DNA of 64,000 nt from Allodiplogaster sudhausi (taxonomy: Eukaryota; Nematoda; Chromadorea; Rhabditida; Diplogasteridae), in NCBI GenBank assembly GCA_945643635.1, contig CALZFC010000056.1:903501-967500 (forward strand). The letters run 5' to 3'. Position numbers and translations under genes: made by a program. Each line of letters opens with the position of its first letter. The first letter of the stretch is position 1. The notes under the pieces were generated by a model. That model searched no databases. It saw only the letters and a program-made list of their open reading frames with translations, and was not told the origin of the DNA. Below, in pieces: positions 47,151-57,445 of this stretch.

Positions 47151-48772
47151 TCACTGGCCAGGCCTGAGGCTTTGCCGGCTTCTTTCTTGGTAACTTCTCG
47201 TATCGTGTAGCGCAACCTTGCTGGATCCAGCCTTGTCGTTGTATCGCTTGCGCACCATTTCACTAAATTGAAGACTTATAAGACCATGTAAAGGCATAAA
47301 ATATAATACTCACAAATGACGGCAAAGCGAAGTACGCAGCGATGTAGACATCTTATAGATCTCCTCGGCATCGAGCGAGCGGTCAAAGCCGATCTCCACG
47401 GTTACTGAGAATTAACATCCAAATGTTTAGCATATAGAATTGAGAAATAGTTAACATACCCATGAACTTGTTGAGTGAATATTCGTCGATGAAGAAGTAT
47501 CCGTCCACACTTTTGGATCATGTGCATGAGATCCGTATTTATTATCTGAAGTAAAGTTTACTTATTCCAGATTAACTAACAAAATTTCACTTGCGAACCA
47601 AAGTATCCTTAAAAAACCTTCTTGCATGCATGAATTGCAAATGACGTTGCCACGAAATGACTAGAATTAAGAAATAGTTAACATACCCATGAACTTGTTG
47701 AGTGAATATTCGTCGATGAAGAAGTATCCGTCCACACTTTTGGATGCTCCGGTGATCATGTGCATGAGATCCGTATTTATTATCTGAAGTAAAGTTTACT
47801 TATTCCAGATTAACTAACAAAATTTCACTTGCGAACCAAAGTATCCTTAAAAAACCTTCTTGCATGCATGAATTGCAAATGACGTTGCCACGGTCACAAA
47901 ATCATCGGCTGGCGCGGGAATCCGGAACCGCCAAGACTGCTGATTTCCCGTCCTTCTTTAATGGCGTCGTGTTCCTTCTCGATCGTATCACCATGCAAGT
48001 TGAAGAGCCGCTTGAGCTGGCTATCCGCGCAAGGAAAAGCAATCGTGCAGGGCGCGACGTTACAACTTAAACAGCAAGCGTACATGTTCAAATGAGCAAG
48101 AATGGAATGAATAACTGACCACCGTGCCAGTGCAGACGCACTGACAACTGTTATTGCACACTTGGTACAAATAACAGTTGTCGTGATCGAGCAGTATGAT
48201 GAAATGACGGCGGTGGCACGCCGAACTGACGCTGCAATCTCAGGCACCGCAGCAAGGTGCCTTTCAACTCCTACAATCACGGTGTCATCTCATCTCAGCA
48301 ATGACAACTTCATTGCCCATATAACCTTTTGCAGACAAAAAATCCTCCGCGATGTGGCCGAGAGAGGCTAGAATTTGTCCATCGAGACTGCGCAGATACC
48401 GGTCGATGTCATCACCGTCACCTTAAAGAGCATATCTTAACAACAAAAAATTAAAAATCAGGCATTTAACCTTGAACGGCGAATGAAGGGTCGATATCCA
48501 CGTCAGCGCCTTCGAGAACATCTTTGTCACTCCCCTCTTCTTCAATGTCTTCCTCGCCGATAAACTGATCGCGCTCGTTCTCGCCAGATGCAGCATCGTT
48601 CGCCTCAGCATCATCGATTCCATCTCCTAGCTCAAATTCGTCCTCTGAAAAGAAAAATCATTGAAGCAGGTTAAAAAAAAAGCTGACCTGTTATAGCGCT
48701 TCGCTTACGCGACCACGAGCTACTGGGCTTCCTCGGTCCGATCCGGAAGTCGCATTTGCGCGGGCGATGCAT
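47151..48772 (-). CDS. Unrecognised nine-exon gene inside the second-level transposon
   Basis: Start ATG 48,772-48,770. Exons with consistent phase: 48,772 to about 48,694 (MHRPRKCDFRIGPRKPSSSW); about 48,644-48,473, very acidic (EDEFELGDGIDDAEAND); 48,421-48,322 (DIDRYLRSLDGQILASLGHI); about 48,266-48,121 (GVERHLAAVPEI, ICTKCAIT); about 48,069-47,938 (CNVAPCTIAFPC, LFNLHGDTIEKEHDAI); about 47,908-47,856 (DDFVTVATSFAIHACKK); 47,788-47,696 (TDLMHMITGASKSVDGYFFI); 47,407-47,317 (EIGFDRSLDAEEIYKMSTS); 47,264-47,151 (EMVRKRYNDKAGSSKV...SLRPGQ stop). The Cys pattern CxxC...C..C....C could be a metal site. One inferred intron is only 29 nt. Its position suggests a transposon-encoded protein, but I do not recognise a transposase or any other family. 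Confidence 0.5.
47444..47892. repeat. Tandem duplication of ~220 bp including one exon
   Basis: 47,444-47,654 and 47,671-47,892 are near-identical (period 227). Each contains the exon that starts at an ATAATAAATACGG acceptor and encodes KSVDGYFFIDEYSLNKF, plus intron and part of the exon before. The lower copy lacks 12 bp (GCTCCGGTGATC), removing four codons in frame. The gene model above uses the upper copy. Confidence 0.9.
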
Positions 48773-48776
48773 GACA

Positions 48777-48930
48777 ACTATGAAAAAGAAACAGATTAAT
48801 TAAGAAACTAGAATACATTAACGAACATCAGCTACGAACACTTCAAATAAATAACTATATTTTAGTGCAGCGTTCTGCTGCCTTGAAAGAAATAAAAGAG
48901 CACTCAGCCGTACTTTTACACTAATTAAAC
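48777..48930. other. Upstream of the transposon gene
   Basis: AT-rich sequence between the inferred start codon at 48,772 and the GGCC-rich subterminal region from about 48,930. No exon is seen. It probably contains the promoter of the transposon-borne gene. Confidence 0.35.
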
Positions 48931-49298
48931 CCCCTCGTGGCCCCATTTCAACGTTAAAAAACAGTGGTGGCCACCACAAGCAGAAACAGGGCCACGGCGA
49001 GGTTGCTCGGGTGAAGGGTGGCTGGGCGAGTGCGGAATAAGGGGCCACGGCGTGGTCGCACCCCCGTGTGGCTATTCCCCATGCGTGGGCCCCCTATAGA
49101 ATTCCTGTGAATGCGCATTGGCATAACCATTTTACACATGAGGTTGATCTCGTCTCCAAGAATTGCATGCTCTCTCGGCCTGTCCTCGTTACCCAAACAT
49201 TACCCACAGCCTTTTCCATGCCATTACCCATGAGGGTAAACAATGGTGGCATGCTAGACAGTACGAAAGAGCACGCTCATGCTAGAGATTCAGACAGA

Positions 49299-49359
49299 TT
49301 ATCCTCATGGGTAACATCCTGAGGATTACCCCTCAAAAAGCGACACTTTACTACGGCGG
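49299..49359 (-). repeat. Right 61-bp terminal inverted repeat
   Basis: Reverse complement of the left repeat with three mismatches (positions 39, 43 and 58). It directly abuts the TMEM94 half-exon 49,360-49,407. Confidence 0.88.
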
Positions 49360-50583
49360 CAGCAGACAAGAAATTACTTGAATAGCGGGGGTTTCTTTGC
49401 AAATCATCTGAATAAGTGAATTGTAAAATAAGCTTTTGCGTCTAAGAGTTTTTTTTAGATATAAACTAATGAAAATCTTGGTATGTACAAAGGAGTTGAA
49501 ATATTAGAGCAGTTGGAAACCTTTATATTTCGCGAAATGAGATGGGATGAGGCGGAAGAGATATCGGAAAGATTCTCTCCCTCGTTAATATCTTTTCCCT
49601 CGAATGTAATCAATGAACATGGAGCTCGTCTTCCTTTGTCCAAAACCACGCAGTCGCCTCGGGCGAGAAGAAGAATCGGAACCACAATAAACTTCCTTGA
49701 TTTGTTGCATGCATCGTCATTCTGTCTCCACCTGTCTCTCTCCGCCATCTCTTATTGTTGTTATAGTAGCCTCTGTTGCTTCCTTCATGTAGATGTCATC
49801 AGAAATATTGAGCTGAGTGAAAAAATGAACGGATTTCTTTGAAGAGGCAAGTCATTGGATATGCTCAAAGTGGTGCGTGCACTGTAAGATATTGATGGAG
49901 GAGACGAGAGAATCATACCATTGCCAACTCCTTGAGAAACAAGCGAATTCGCTTCCTTGCGGCATTCTTCAGCCGAAACTGCCGAAGTGAGCATAGAAAG
50001 AAATTCCTCAGAAGAAGAAGAAGAATTCCAACAGAGACGCCAGCAGCAGGCAGGTCCAGTTGGTTCTCTCTGCACTCATATATTTGCCTTTTTCTCATTC
50101 AGAATATTTCGTTCCTCCCTTTTCTATACTTTCTCCTGTCTTCTCTCTGTCCTCTCTCTCTGTCTCTCTCTCCCTCTTTCTCGCTCTCTCTCTCTCTGTC
50201 TCTCTCTCTCTCCGTCTGTCTGTCTGTCTCTCTCTCTCTGTCTCATTCACACACACACTTTAGGTTCACTGACTCGTCGACAGCTCCAACGAGAATTAGA
50301 ATAGCGATGAAGGTGGAGAAGGAAAAGAGGAGGAGATTGAGGCCAAGGGAAGCGGGAACCACAACCGACAATCTGCACGGCTTCCTTTACATTTATGTTA
50401 TTTACGTGCAACAGAAAAAGGGTCAATAATTTAAGTATATAAATGAAGATCTTATAGCTTCTTTTCCGAATACTTAGAAGGAGGTGGATGCCCGGCCAGG
50501 CACTCTTCGATGTCTTCCGCAAGCACCGCATGAGATTCTTCCGTGGACCTTCCTCTCGAGCTCCGCTCATTTGACTTCGTCAT
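49360..50583 (-). CDS. TMEM94: TMEM94 homologue, N-terminal exons
   Basis: Minus-strand exons give the N-terminus of TMEM94. About 50,583-50,455 starts MTKSNERSS and has ESHAVLAEDIEECLAGH; about 50,390-50,270 is a membrane helix (GLNLLLFSFSTFIAILILVG); about 50,072-49,919 (GVSVGILLLLLRNFF, then RLKNAARKRIRLFLKEL); about 49,897-49,855; about 49,750-49,521 carries the actuator-like segment VVPILLLARGDCVVLDKG and KDINEGENL; 49,407-49,360 reads MICKETPAIQVISCL and is cut by the transposon at 49,359. The order and motifs agree with TMEM94 from the start to ETPVIDNIRW. The exact start and the second and fourth exons are least certain. The rest of the interrupted exon is at the edges of the tandem blocks. 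Confidence 0.8.
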
Positions 50584-50599
50584 CCACACTGAGAACTTT

Positions 50600-51260
50600 G
50601 TTATTTCTCTCGCTGTTTAGCTTTTCATGAAGATGTATGAATGACATGACAATGAAAGAGAAAGAAAGACACGAAAGAGGAAAGAAAGACATGAAAGAGG
50701 AAGGAATACTCGCGAACGCAACTCCTTCACCACTATGAAGTCATCTTTTGAAGGAAGGAATTTCATTCCAGACAAGCCCTCATTTTCTATTGCTCTCACA
50801 ATCAGATCTGATGGTAAAACGAAACCAAGCGGGCTCCAAATTGACAAATTTCTTCCCTGTTCCTTTGGTTCCGATGATTGCGAAGCGAACGTCAACTACC
50901 CCGGTCAAATACATCTATCGACGATTTTCTCGTTCATTTTTCACCAATTGTATCATGCACAAAAATCTTAAAAGCAAGTAGTGGTAATGAAACTGATGGC
51001 CTGATCCAGACATCGATTTGGCAACGAGCCAACAATTTTATATACTGCTGTTCCCGTTCGGACCACGTTTTGGTTGAATCAGGGAGTAGTCCAGTAGGTG
51101 TTGTCCAAAAGCTAAAACAAGTCCATAAATATTTCCGCACTGCGTAGCAGCCCACAATAACACGGAAAGGGCTGCTACACAGCGGAGACCGTGCCAGAGG
51201 AGAGAGCGCGCGAAACTGTTTTTCGTAAAGTTTGCCTAGCATTGCCTAGCACTGTTTATT
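50600..51260 (-). other. Possible minus-strand exons between TMEM94 and SUMO
   Basis: Two open segments, about 50,895-50,710 (with NLSIWSPLGFVLPSDLIVRA and KFLPSKDDFIVVKELRSR) and about 51,242-50,980 (with TKTWSEREQQYIKLLARC), have coding-like composition. I found no unambiguous splice path linking them to each other or to TMEM94, and no family match. They could be upstream TMEM94 exons, a separate gene divergent from SUMO, or chance. Confidence 0.3.
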
Positions 51261-51336
51261 TCTGTTGCAGGTGGTTGTTTGGTTTGTATGCCATCCGCGT
51301 TTTCCATTCAGAGTTTCCTTTTCGCGTCTGAAAAGA

Positions 51337-52632
51337 ATGGGAGATAACGGGGATTCTACGGCGAACACCACTGCGCCCGCCGCGGCGGACGGCAATGCGG
51401 AGTACATCAAGCTGAAGGTCGTCGGCCAGGTTATTCACCATTGGTTTATACCATTTTCATTAAGTATCCTTGCTATTTTATGCTTCCTTTTAATTTGGCA
51501 CGAGTGGTGTTTGCTTTCATGGGTTATGTAGTTGCACGTCGCTTTCCCACTCAAAACGTTTCTCTATTCCATTGAGGTAGGGATTTAGCTTTTAGAGCTT
51601 TTTAGCTTGGGTGTTGAAAGCCCTTAAAGGTTACTGGGTGACATAATTTGTAAAATTCTGATTTGCATTTTTTTTTCTGCCTGAGGAGTTATTTTAAAGT
51701 TTTACCTTCCTTAGAACAATCCTAGTTGGAGGGGCATAATTTTTCCATGTTTCAAAGTCACTTTTTGTCCTGTCTAGTTACTCTTAAAGGATGTCTATCA
51801 GCTCTTATTTGTTAAGCGGAACGCCGATTTGATATCTGTTGCGACAATTAACATTCTTTTGAACTCACTTTTCACTGGTTTAGACATTATCGCGTATTTT
51901 GCCATTCGTGATCAAGATTTCGCTGCAGATTACCATTACCACTGAGACATTTAACTGCAGATTTGCATTCCGCGTGCAAGATGACCAACTATGCTTTGTT
52001 TTATGCTAGTTGGAAACAAAGAAAATTACTACCAAAAACTTGGAAAAGTTATGCACCCTCCTAACTAGGATAGCACCGCATTGTTTCTGTCTGTGAAGTT
52101 ATTTGTCATCCTAAGAATCACGGTGGAAAAATTATGCACCCTCCTAACTAGGATAGCACCGCATTTTTTCTGTCTGAAGTTATTTGCTAAGAATCACGGT
52201 GGGTCAGCACAGTGCTATAAGAAACGCGGTATACCGGATCGTCATGTTTAAAGTAATTTTTCTTTGGAATACGCTAAGGTTTAACACAGTGACTTGTCCA
52301 GCTGTTTTGCAGTGAGCAACATGGTACTGGTAGCTACTTTTTATCTAGCCCTAGTTTTAGAAAAGAAAAGGAATTTCTTTAGAATGAGGTCTTCCTAACA
52401 ACGTTAAATTAAGGATTCGAATGAAGTGCACTTCCGAGTGAAATTCGGCACGAGCATGGGCAAGCTGAAGAAGAGCTACGCGGATAGAACCGGAGTCGCC
52501 GTCAACTCGCTCCGATTCCTCTTCGATGGCCGACGAATCAGTGACGAGGACACCCCGAAGAGTCTGGAGATGGAGGAGGACGATGTTATCGAGGTCTACC
52601 AGGAACAACTCGGCGGGTCCGTGCTCGTTTAA
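51337..52632 (+). CDS. SUMO: SUMO (small ubiquitin-like modifier)
   Basis: Small protein attached to lysines of target proteins through the E1-E2-E3 SUMO pathway, mostly nuclear. Two exons, 51,337-51,429 and 52,414-52,632, join in phase at ...[15 protein letters not shown] to give 102 aa, the usual length. Visible family features: a flexible acidic/Ala-rich N-terminus, [38 protein letters not shown], and the C-terminal QEQLGG followed by SVLV, a four-residue tail that SUMO protease must remove to expose the diglycine. The QEQ-GG end resembles SUMO1 more than SUMO2/3. ATG 51,337 is chosen because the N-terminus then has the normal length; a longer in-frame opening upstream lacks family similarity. 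The 984-bp intron is the longest in this small gene. Confidence 0.97.
52044..52203. repeat. Direct duplication in the SUMO intron
   Basis: Two adjacent copies, period about 83 bp, of a segment containing TTATGCACCCTCCTAACTAG, AAGTTATTTG and AAGAATCACGGTGG. The second copy lacks a few bases. It is a simple local duplication with no coding effect. Confidence 0.85.
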
Positions 52633-53005
52633 GATCCATGCGTGCAAACTTCATTTTTCATCGGTCTCCATTATTCTTTTCTACTTTTGGCTTCCCCGAA
52701 TGATTCTTCATTCCAATTGTTTTCCAAATCTCGGTTTCTTGGCCACCGATTTCTCTCTTCAATACCAATATTTATTCTCGTCTTCCATAGTTTTCAATGT
52801 TTCTAGATCTGTCTAGACTGCTTTGTTTATACACAACCTTAATGAATTTCTTTGAGAAGCATTATGCTCTTTATTTACATTCTTTTGTCTAATACAGTTG
52901 CAACACGAATTGTTGAGTGACTCGTGTGCATGATCATCTGAGATCACTTCAGTATAAAGGCGATAATCACAGGAAGGACCACTTGGAGGGGAGGGGGAAT
53001 ACTCG

Positions 53006-55740
53006 TCATTGAAGGCGGGCGATGATCTGGTCAAGTGTAGCTTTTCCCTGCAAAAGGGAGCAGTAGATAACTAGCTGGGTCCGTTGTTTGGGAGAGACCT
53101 ACGTGTTTTCTGATGCGAAGAGCCATTTGCTGTTGTGAGAGAGCGACAGGCGAAGAGGCGGACGGGGCGAAGGGCTGAAGGGGATCCATCCATAGAAGGA
53201 TCATATAAGCAAAAAGAAGTTGGGCTTACAGTAAAGTTGCGAAGGATGACTAGCGGAGTCGGGAAGCGTCTGAACGCGTAAGGCTGCTTGTTGACGAAGT
53301 AGTGGTTGCGGGCGGAGATTCGCTCGAAGCCGCGTTGATGCTTGTCGATTTGATATTCGCAGAGAAGGACGTCCTCTTCCTATTCATCCACTCCATTAGT
53401 AGAACAAGAAAGGGTACGGTACCTGGTAGGCAGGGAAGAGCGGCCGGCCGAGACTGTAGAGAGACGGCTCGAGAATGCAACAGCGACCGACCACGGCATC
53501 CACGGGAACCGTGTCGTAGAGGGGAGTGGCGAAGACCTGCAAGGGCAAAGAAGAAGGACATCCGTCAGATTCACTTGATACCAACCTCGTTTGGATGGAA
53601 GAGTCGTGCGGAATCACAGACGGTCTCATGTGGACGAGCATAGTAGAAACCAAAGAGAAAGCGGTTTCCACCCGGCGAGCGGAAGAGACGTTCAACTCGC
53701 ATGAGAAGGACTCGACTCCGGCGAGGACTGTCATCGGCCTCAGGCACCGACACCAACTCCTCCTCTCCACTCGCATAGCCAGTGCTCAGCCGACGAAGCA
53801 CTTTCTTGTGCTGCAAAGAAGAAAGTGAAGAGAGAAAGAGACAAAGGCAGAATCCAACCTGTTCTGAATTCAACTTCCGAACATAGACACTCTCGTTTAG
53901 TCGAATTTGCAGTCCACGACTATTTTCAAGTGCCTGAACATAGAAGAGAAAGGAGTGAAGGAAGGAATGAGAAGGCAGCAAACCTTGTAGTAAGTGCAGC
54001 CAGGGAGAGTGAAGTCAGGCTGAGAAGGCAACTGGATGTCCCCAGCCGGTCTGGCAGGGGCAGAGACGCAGAGCGGGCACTGCATACGGTCTGGAGGGCG
54101 TCGTCCGTCCGGGAAGAGACAGTCGAGGTGCAGCCAGAAGCCGCAGCCGTCGCACTCCACCATCCCGCCGTCCTCCTCCAACGCCCCGCACACGCAGCGA
54201 ACGGCGTCCATCTGCTCCGCTGCCCCCGTCGGCCACGCCGCGTCCGGGTCGTAGGTTCCCATCTCAACCATTCCAGTGGACACAGCCAAGCAAAGGAGGA
54301 ACTGACAGGTTTAGCAGAGTCCAGGTAGGACAGATCTGTGGCCATGCCCGATTCTCGTTTGGTGGTGCTTTCCTTCGAGTTGGTTCCTTTCTTCTTCGGC
54401 TCCTCCTTCCTCTCCTCTCCTTTCTCCTTCATCGATGACAGTCTCTTCGTTACTATTGTGCTGCAAACAATATCGATTAAAAAGCTTTTGTCTCTGCATA
54501 TATAGACAGAATTAAATTTTTTTTCTTCAAAGTAAGAATAAACAAACTTGATGGCATGGCAAATGAAATCCTCGGGAACAACATCGAGAAGAGATTCGAC
54601 CGCCGCTCGGAAAAGAACCGCGTCGGAAGCGGCAGCCGCTCGTCGCAAGAGATTGAGAGGGACGAGGAAGCGGCGAGGGACGCGGCTATCCGGGCGGCGG
54701 AGGAGCCACTCCAAGCAAGAGAGAGCACTCCGTAGGGGGAAGAGGACGGGCAGAGGGAAGGCAGGCAGGGCATCGAGAAACGACGTAGGTTACGCAGCAA
54801 GAACACACGCTTCGATGCAATAACAGGGAGGTCGGAGAGAGGAGGAGCAGGGGGAGGACGGGGCAGACACGGGTTCAGCCAGCCATGACAGCCAGCACGG
54901 CCACACTCACACACTCGGCCACTCCACAGCCACCCATCCATGTCCACTGTGATTGCCGTGTCCGAGGAGATCGCCACCCGAGCCACCAGACAAAGACGGA
55001 GACGACCGTGGGAGTGCCTGAGGAAAGGAAGGAATACTGTAGAAGGAACGATTACATCAGACAGGGGCAACTTAGACAAAGATATTAAAAGGACAAAGAC
55101 TAACCACACTTGTAGCATCGAGTTTGGCTGGCAGGAGTGTACGACGTATCTCGCAATATTGCCTTTTCGGGTAGCATCGACGAAGAGGAAGGGAGAGAGA
55201 GAGAGTGCGAGGGGAATGGAGAGACCCAGACAGGCAGAGACACGGGTGAACATCTCGCATGAGGACAGAACTTCTCCCGCGTATTCACACTTCAAATCAC
55301 TTTTTTTGCAAATGGGATAGCTAAAGCTTATTCACTAGGAGTATAAATAAAACGTAAATACATACACCGCTCATTTATGAACAATGTCAAAAATAAGAAA
55401 GAATAAATTCGAAAATGAAAAAGTACAAAGATGAATGAGAAAAGCAGTGGGAATGTTACTGACGAGGTAGTCGCCAGCCTTGCGTGGGATCTTCGTTCTA
55501 AGAATCCGCTTGCTCCGCGGCCCACTCGCAATCAACGTCTTCTCTGCATCGTCCCGTTGGCGATTCGAGCAGGAAGGGGCGTGGCAGAGGGAGGAGCAGG
55601 CAATACGACTCGCACGCCACTCGCAGTCGGAAGTGGACGAGCAGCCACCACGGGAACAACCACAACCTCCCTCCGGCAACGACTGCTCATCCCAGCCAGG
55701 CAGACATGACAGAGGACACCCAGCCACGCCTGTCAAGCAT

Positions 55741-55772
<32 letters not shown>

Positions 55773-56019
55773 CCCTCTCTCTCTCCATCTCTCTCTCCCT
55801 CCCTCCCTCCCTCCCTCTCTCTCTCTCTCTCTCTCTCCCTCTCCCTCTCTCTCTCTCTCCATCTCTCTCTCCCTCTCTGTCTCTCTCTATCTCTTTCCCG
55901 CCCTTTCTTTCTCTTTCTCTCTTCCGCCCTCTCTTTCTATTTCTTTCTTTCTCCCTTCTCTCCCTCTCTCTCCCGCCCTCTATTTACTATTTCTTTCTTT
56001 CTTCCTCTCTCTCTCTCTA

Positions 56020-56053
<34 letters not shown>

Positions 56054-57361
56054 TCTCTGCCTGTATCAGTATTCGAATGGAAGAGTGATCGTACTGGTAG
56101 TGATCGGGATATAGTCGGAGCCGCTGGCCTCTGCAGTCTCTTCCCGTCCCTTCTTCAGCTTCTTCGGTGAATGACTGCAATTGTTCCCCACAGAATATAA
56201 AATTAGTGATTTATAAAAAAAATTAAGATGAATGGAACGTACCCATGAGAAGTGGAGGATCTCTCCTCTTTGAATTCCGTGCCTTCTCTGCCCGACCTGG
56301 CCTTGCCATCAGGAAGATCTTGCTTCTTGCCTTTCACTTTCCTCTTCTCACTCTTCTCTTCCTTCCTCCTCTTCTCTTTTCTCTTCTTCTCTTCTGCTTC
56401 TCTCTCCTCTCTCTCCCGTTTTAGTCTTCTCTCTTCTTCCATCCTCCTCGCCACTTCCATCCATCTTATAGTGAATGGATTGAAATCCAGTGGCCGAAGT
56501 CTCTTCTTACTCTTCTCCAACTTCAGCGTTTCAAGTTGATGAAAGACCTGAGAGCATTGTCATGAGTACAAAATTCGAATGTTAGTAGGAGTCTCTTGTT
56601 CTACTCTGCGAAAACAAACAGCAAAGATTGCAAAGTTATAAATATCTGTTTATGTACATACATGCATATATGAACATACCGTACCCCGAGCATCTTAAAT
56701 GTCGAATAAAATGATGAAAATGCATGGGACCTTGCTGGAGATGGCATCGAGTTGTCGTGCGAGTTGTCTCTTGACCGCGGCACGATACTCCACGATTCTC
56801 TGTTGCTCGTCCATGGGCTCTTCTTCACTTCTCTTAGTTTCCTCACTCTTTTTTCTTCTCTTCTTCTCTATTGGAAGAGGAGTCTCTGATAGGGGAGTCC
56901 TCTCTCTCTTTCGACTTCTCCTTCCACAATCTGCCTTCTTTCGAATGAGAGAAGACAGAGTCTTGGCCTTCTCGGGGTCAATGGCAGCTAGAAGTTGAGC
57001 AGCAATCTCATCTACCTCCATGGCCCCAGAGATGGAGATGGAAGGAGGAACTGAAGTCTCGCACTCACTCGCAACAGAGGCGCCGCTCTCCTCTCCGGGG
57101 CCGAGTCGTGGCGGAGAGCGAGAGGCTCCAGCTGAACACTCTTCATCTGCATCGGCAGGCAACAATCGAGGCATGTCATCGAAGGACGACGACGCCTCTT
57201 CGTCTTCCGCCGTTGCCATTGTCTGCGGGGGAGAGGACGGGGCCAGGGACAGGATTCCCGAGTCTGGCGTTGTCGAGTCCGCCACCACTGCAGTCGTTGC
57301 TGTTGATGACGTCGTCTGCAAATACCGGGAGAGTGAGACGAGAGAAGAGAGAGATGAGAAA

Positions 57362-57445
<84 letters not shown>

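Larger units (their letters stand above)
44886..49135. mobile_element. Second-level DNA transposon with GGGGCC subterminal repeats
   Basis: A perfect 36-bp inverted repeat joins 46,416-46,451 (CACAGGAATTCTATAGGGGG...) and 49,074-49,109. The outer parts GTAAAACGGTTATGCCAA (44,886-44,903) and its partner ending 49,135 also match, except for an 8-bp TGCGCATT difference. The hAT element splits the left repeat. Inside both ends are irregular arrays of GGGGCCCCTTATTC-like words (46,430-46,740 and 48,930-49,080). A multi-exon minus-strand gene (47,151-48,772) lies between. The outermost boundaries and target duplication are not certain. Superfamily not determined. Confidence 0.7.
43052..49359. mobile_element. 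DNA transposon inserted in a TMEM94 coding exon
   Basis: The two ends are 61-bp inverted repeats (43,052-43,112 and 49,299-49,359) beginning CCGCCGTAGTAAAGTGTCGC and identical at 58 of 61 positions. CAG lies directly outside both ends (43,049-43,051 and 49,360-49,362), consistent with a 3-bp target duplication. The flanks rejoin as one TMEM94 exon (ETPAIQVISCL + LENEKK), so the insertion point is coding sequence. The subterminal regions contain several TTACCCATGAGGGTAA-type imperfect palindromes. The 6.3 kb include two nested elements; net of them the element is about 2 kb and I find no recognisable transposase, so it may be non-autonomous. Superfamily not determined. Confidence 0.82.

Noticed and set aside
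48145..48180. Perfect 11-bp inverted repeat CAACTGTTATT...AATAACAGTTG as a hairpin RNA or element end
   Set aside because: It lies inside a candidate exon, has no target duplication and has no wider symmetry.
49299..49359. 49,299-49,359 as a stray duplicated piece of the TMEM94 exon in inverted orientation
   Set aside because: The match to the S blocks stops exactly at CCGCCG on both sides and is flanked by CAG, and the half-exon beyond is the missing neighbour. A transposon terminal repeat explains it better.
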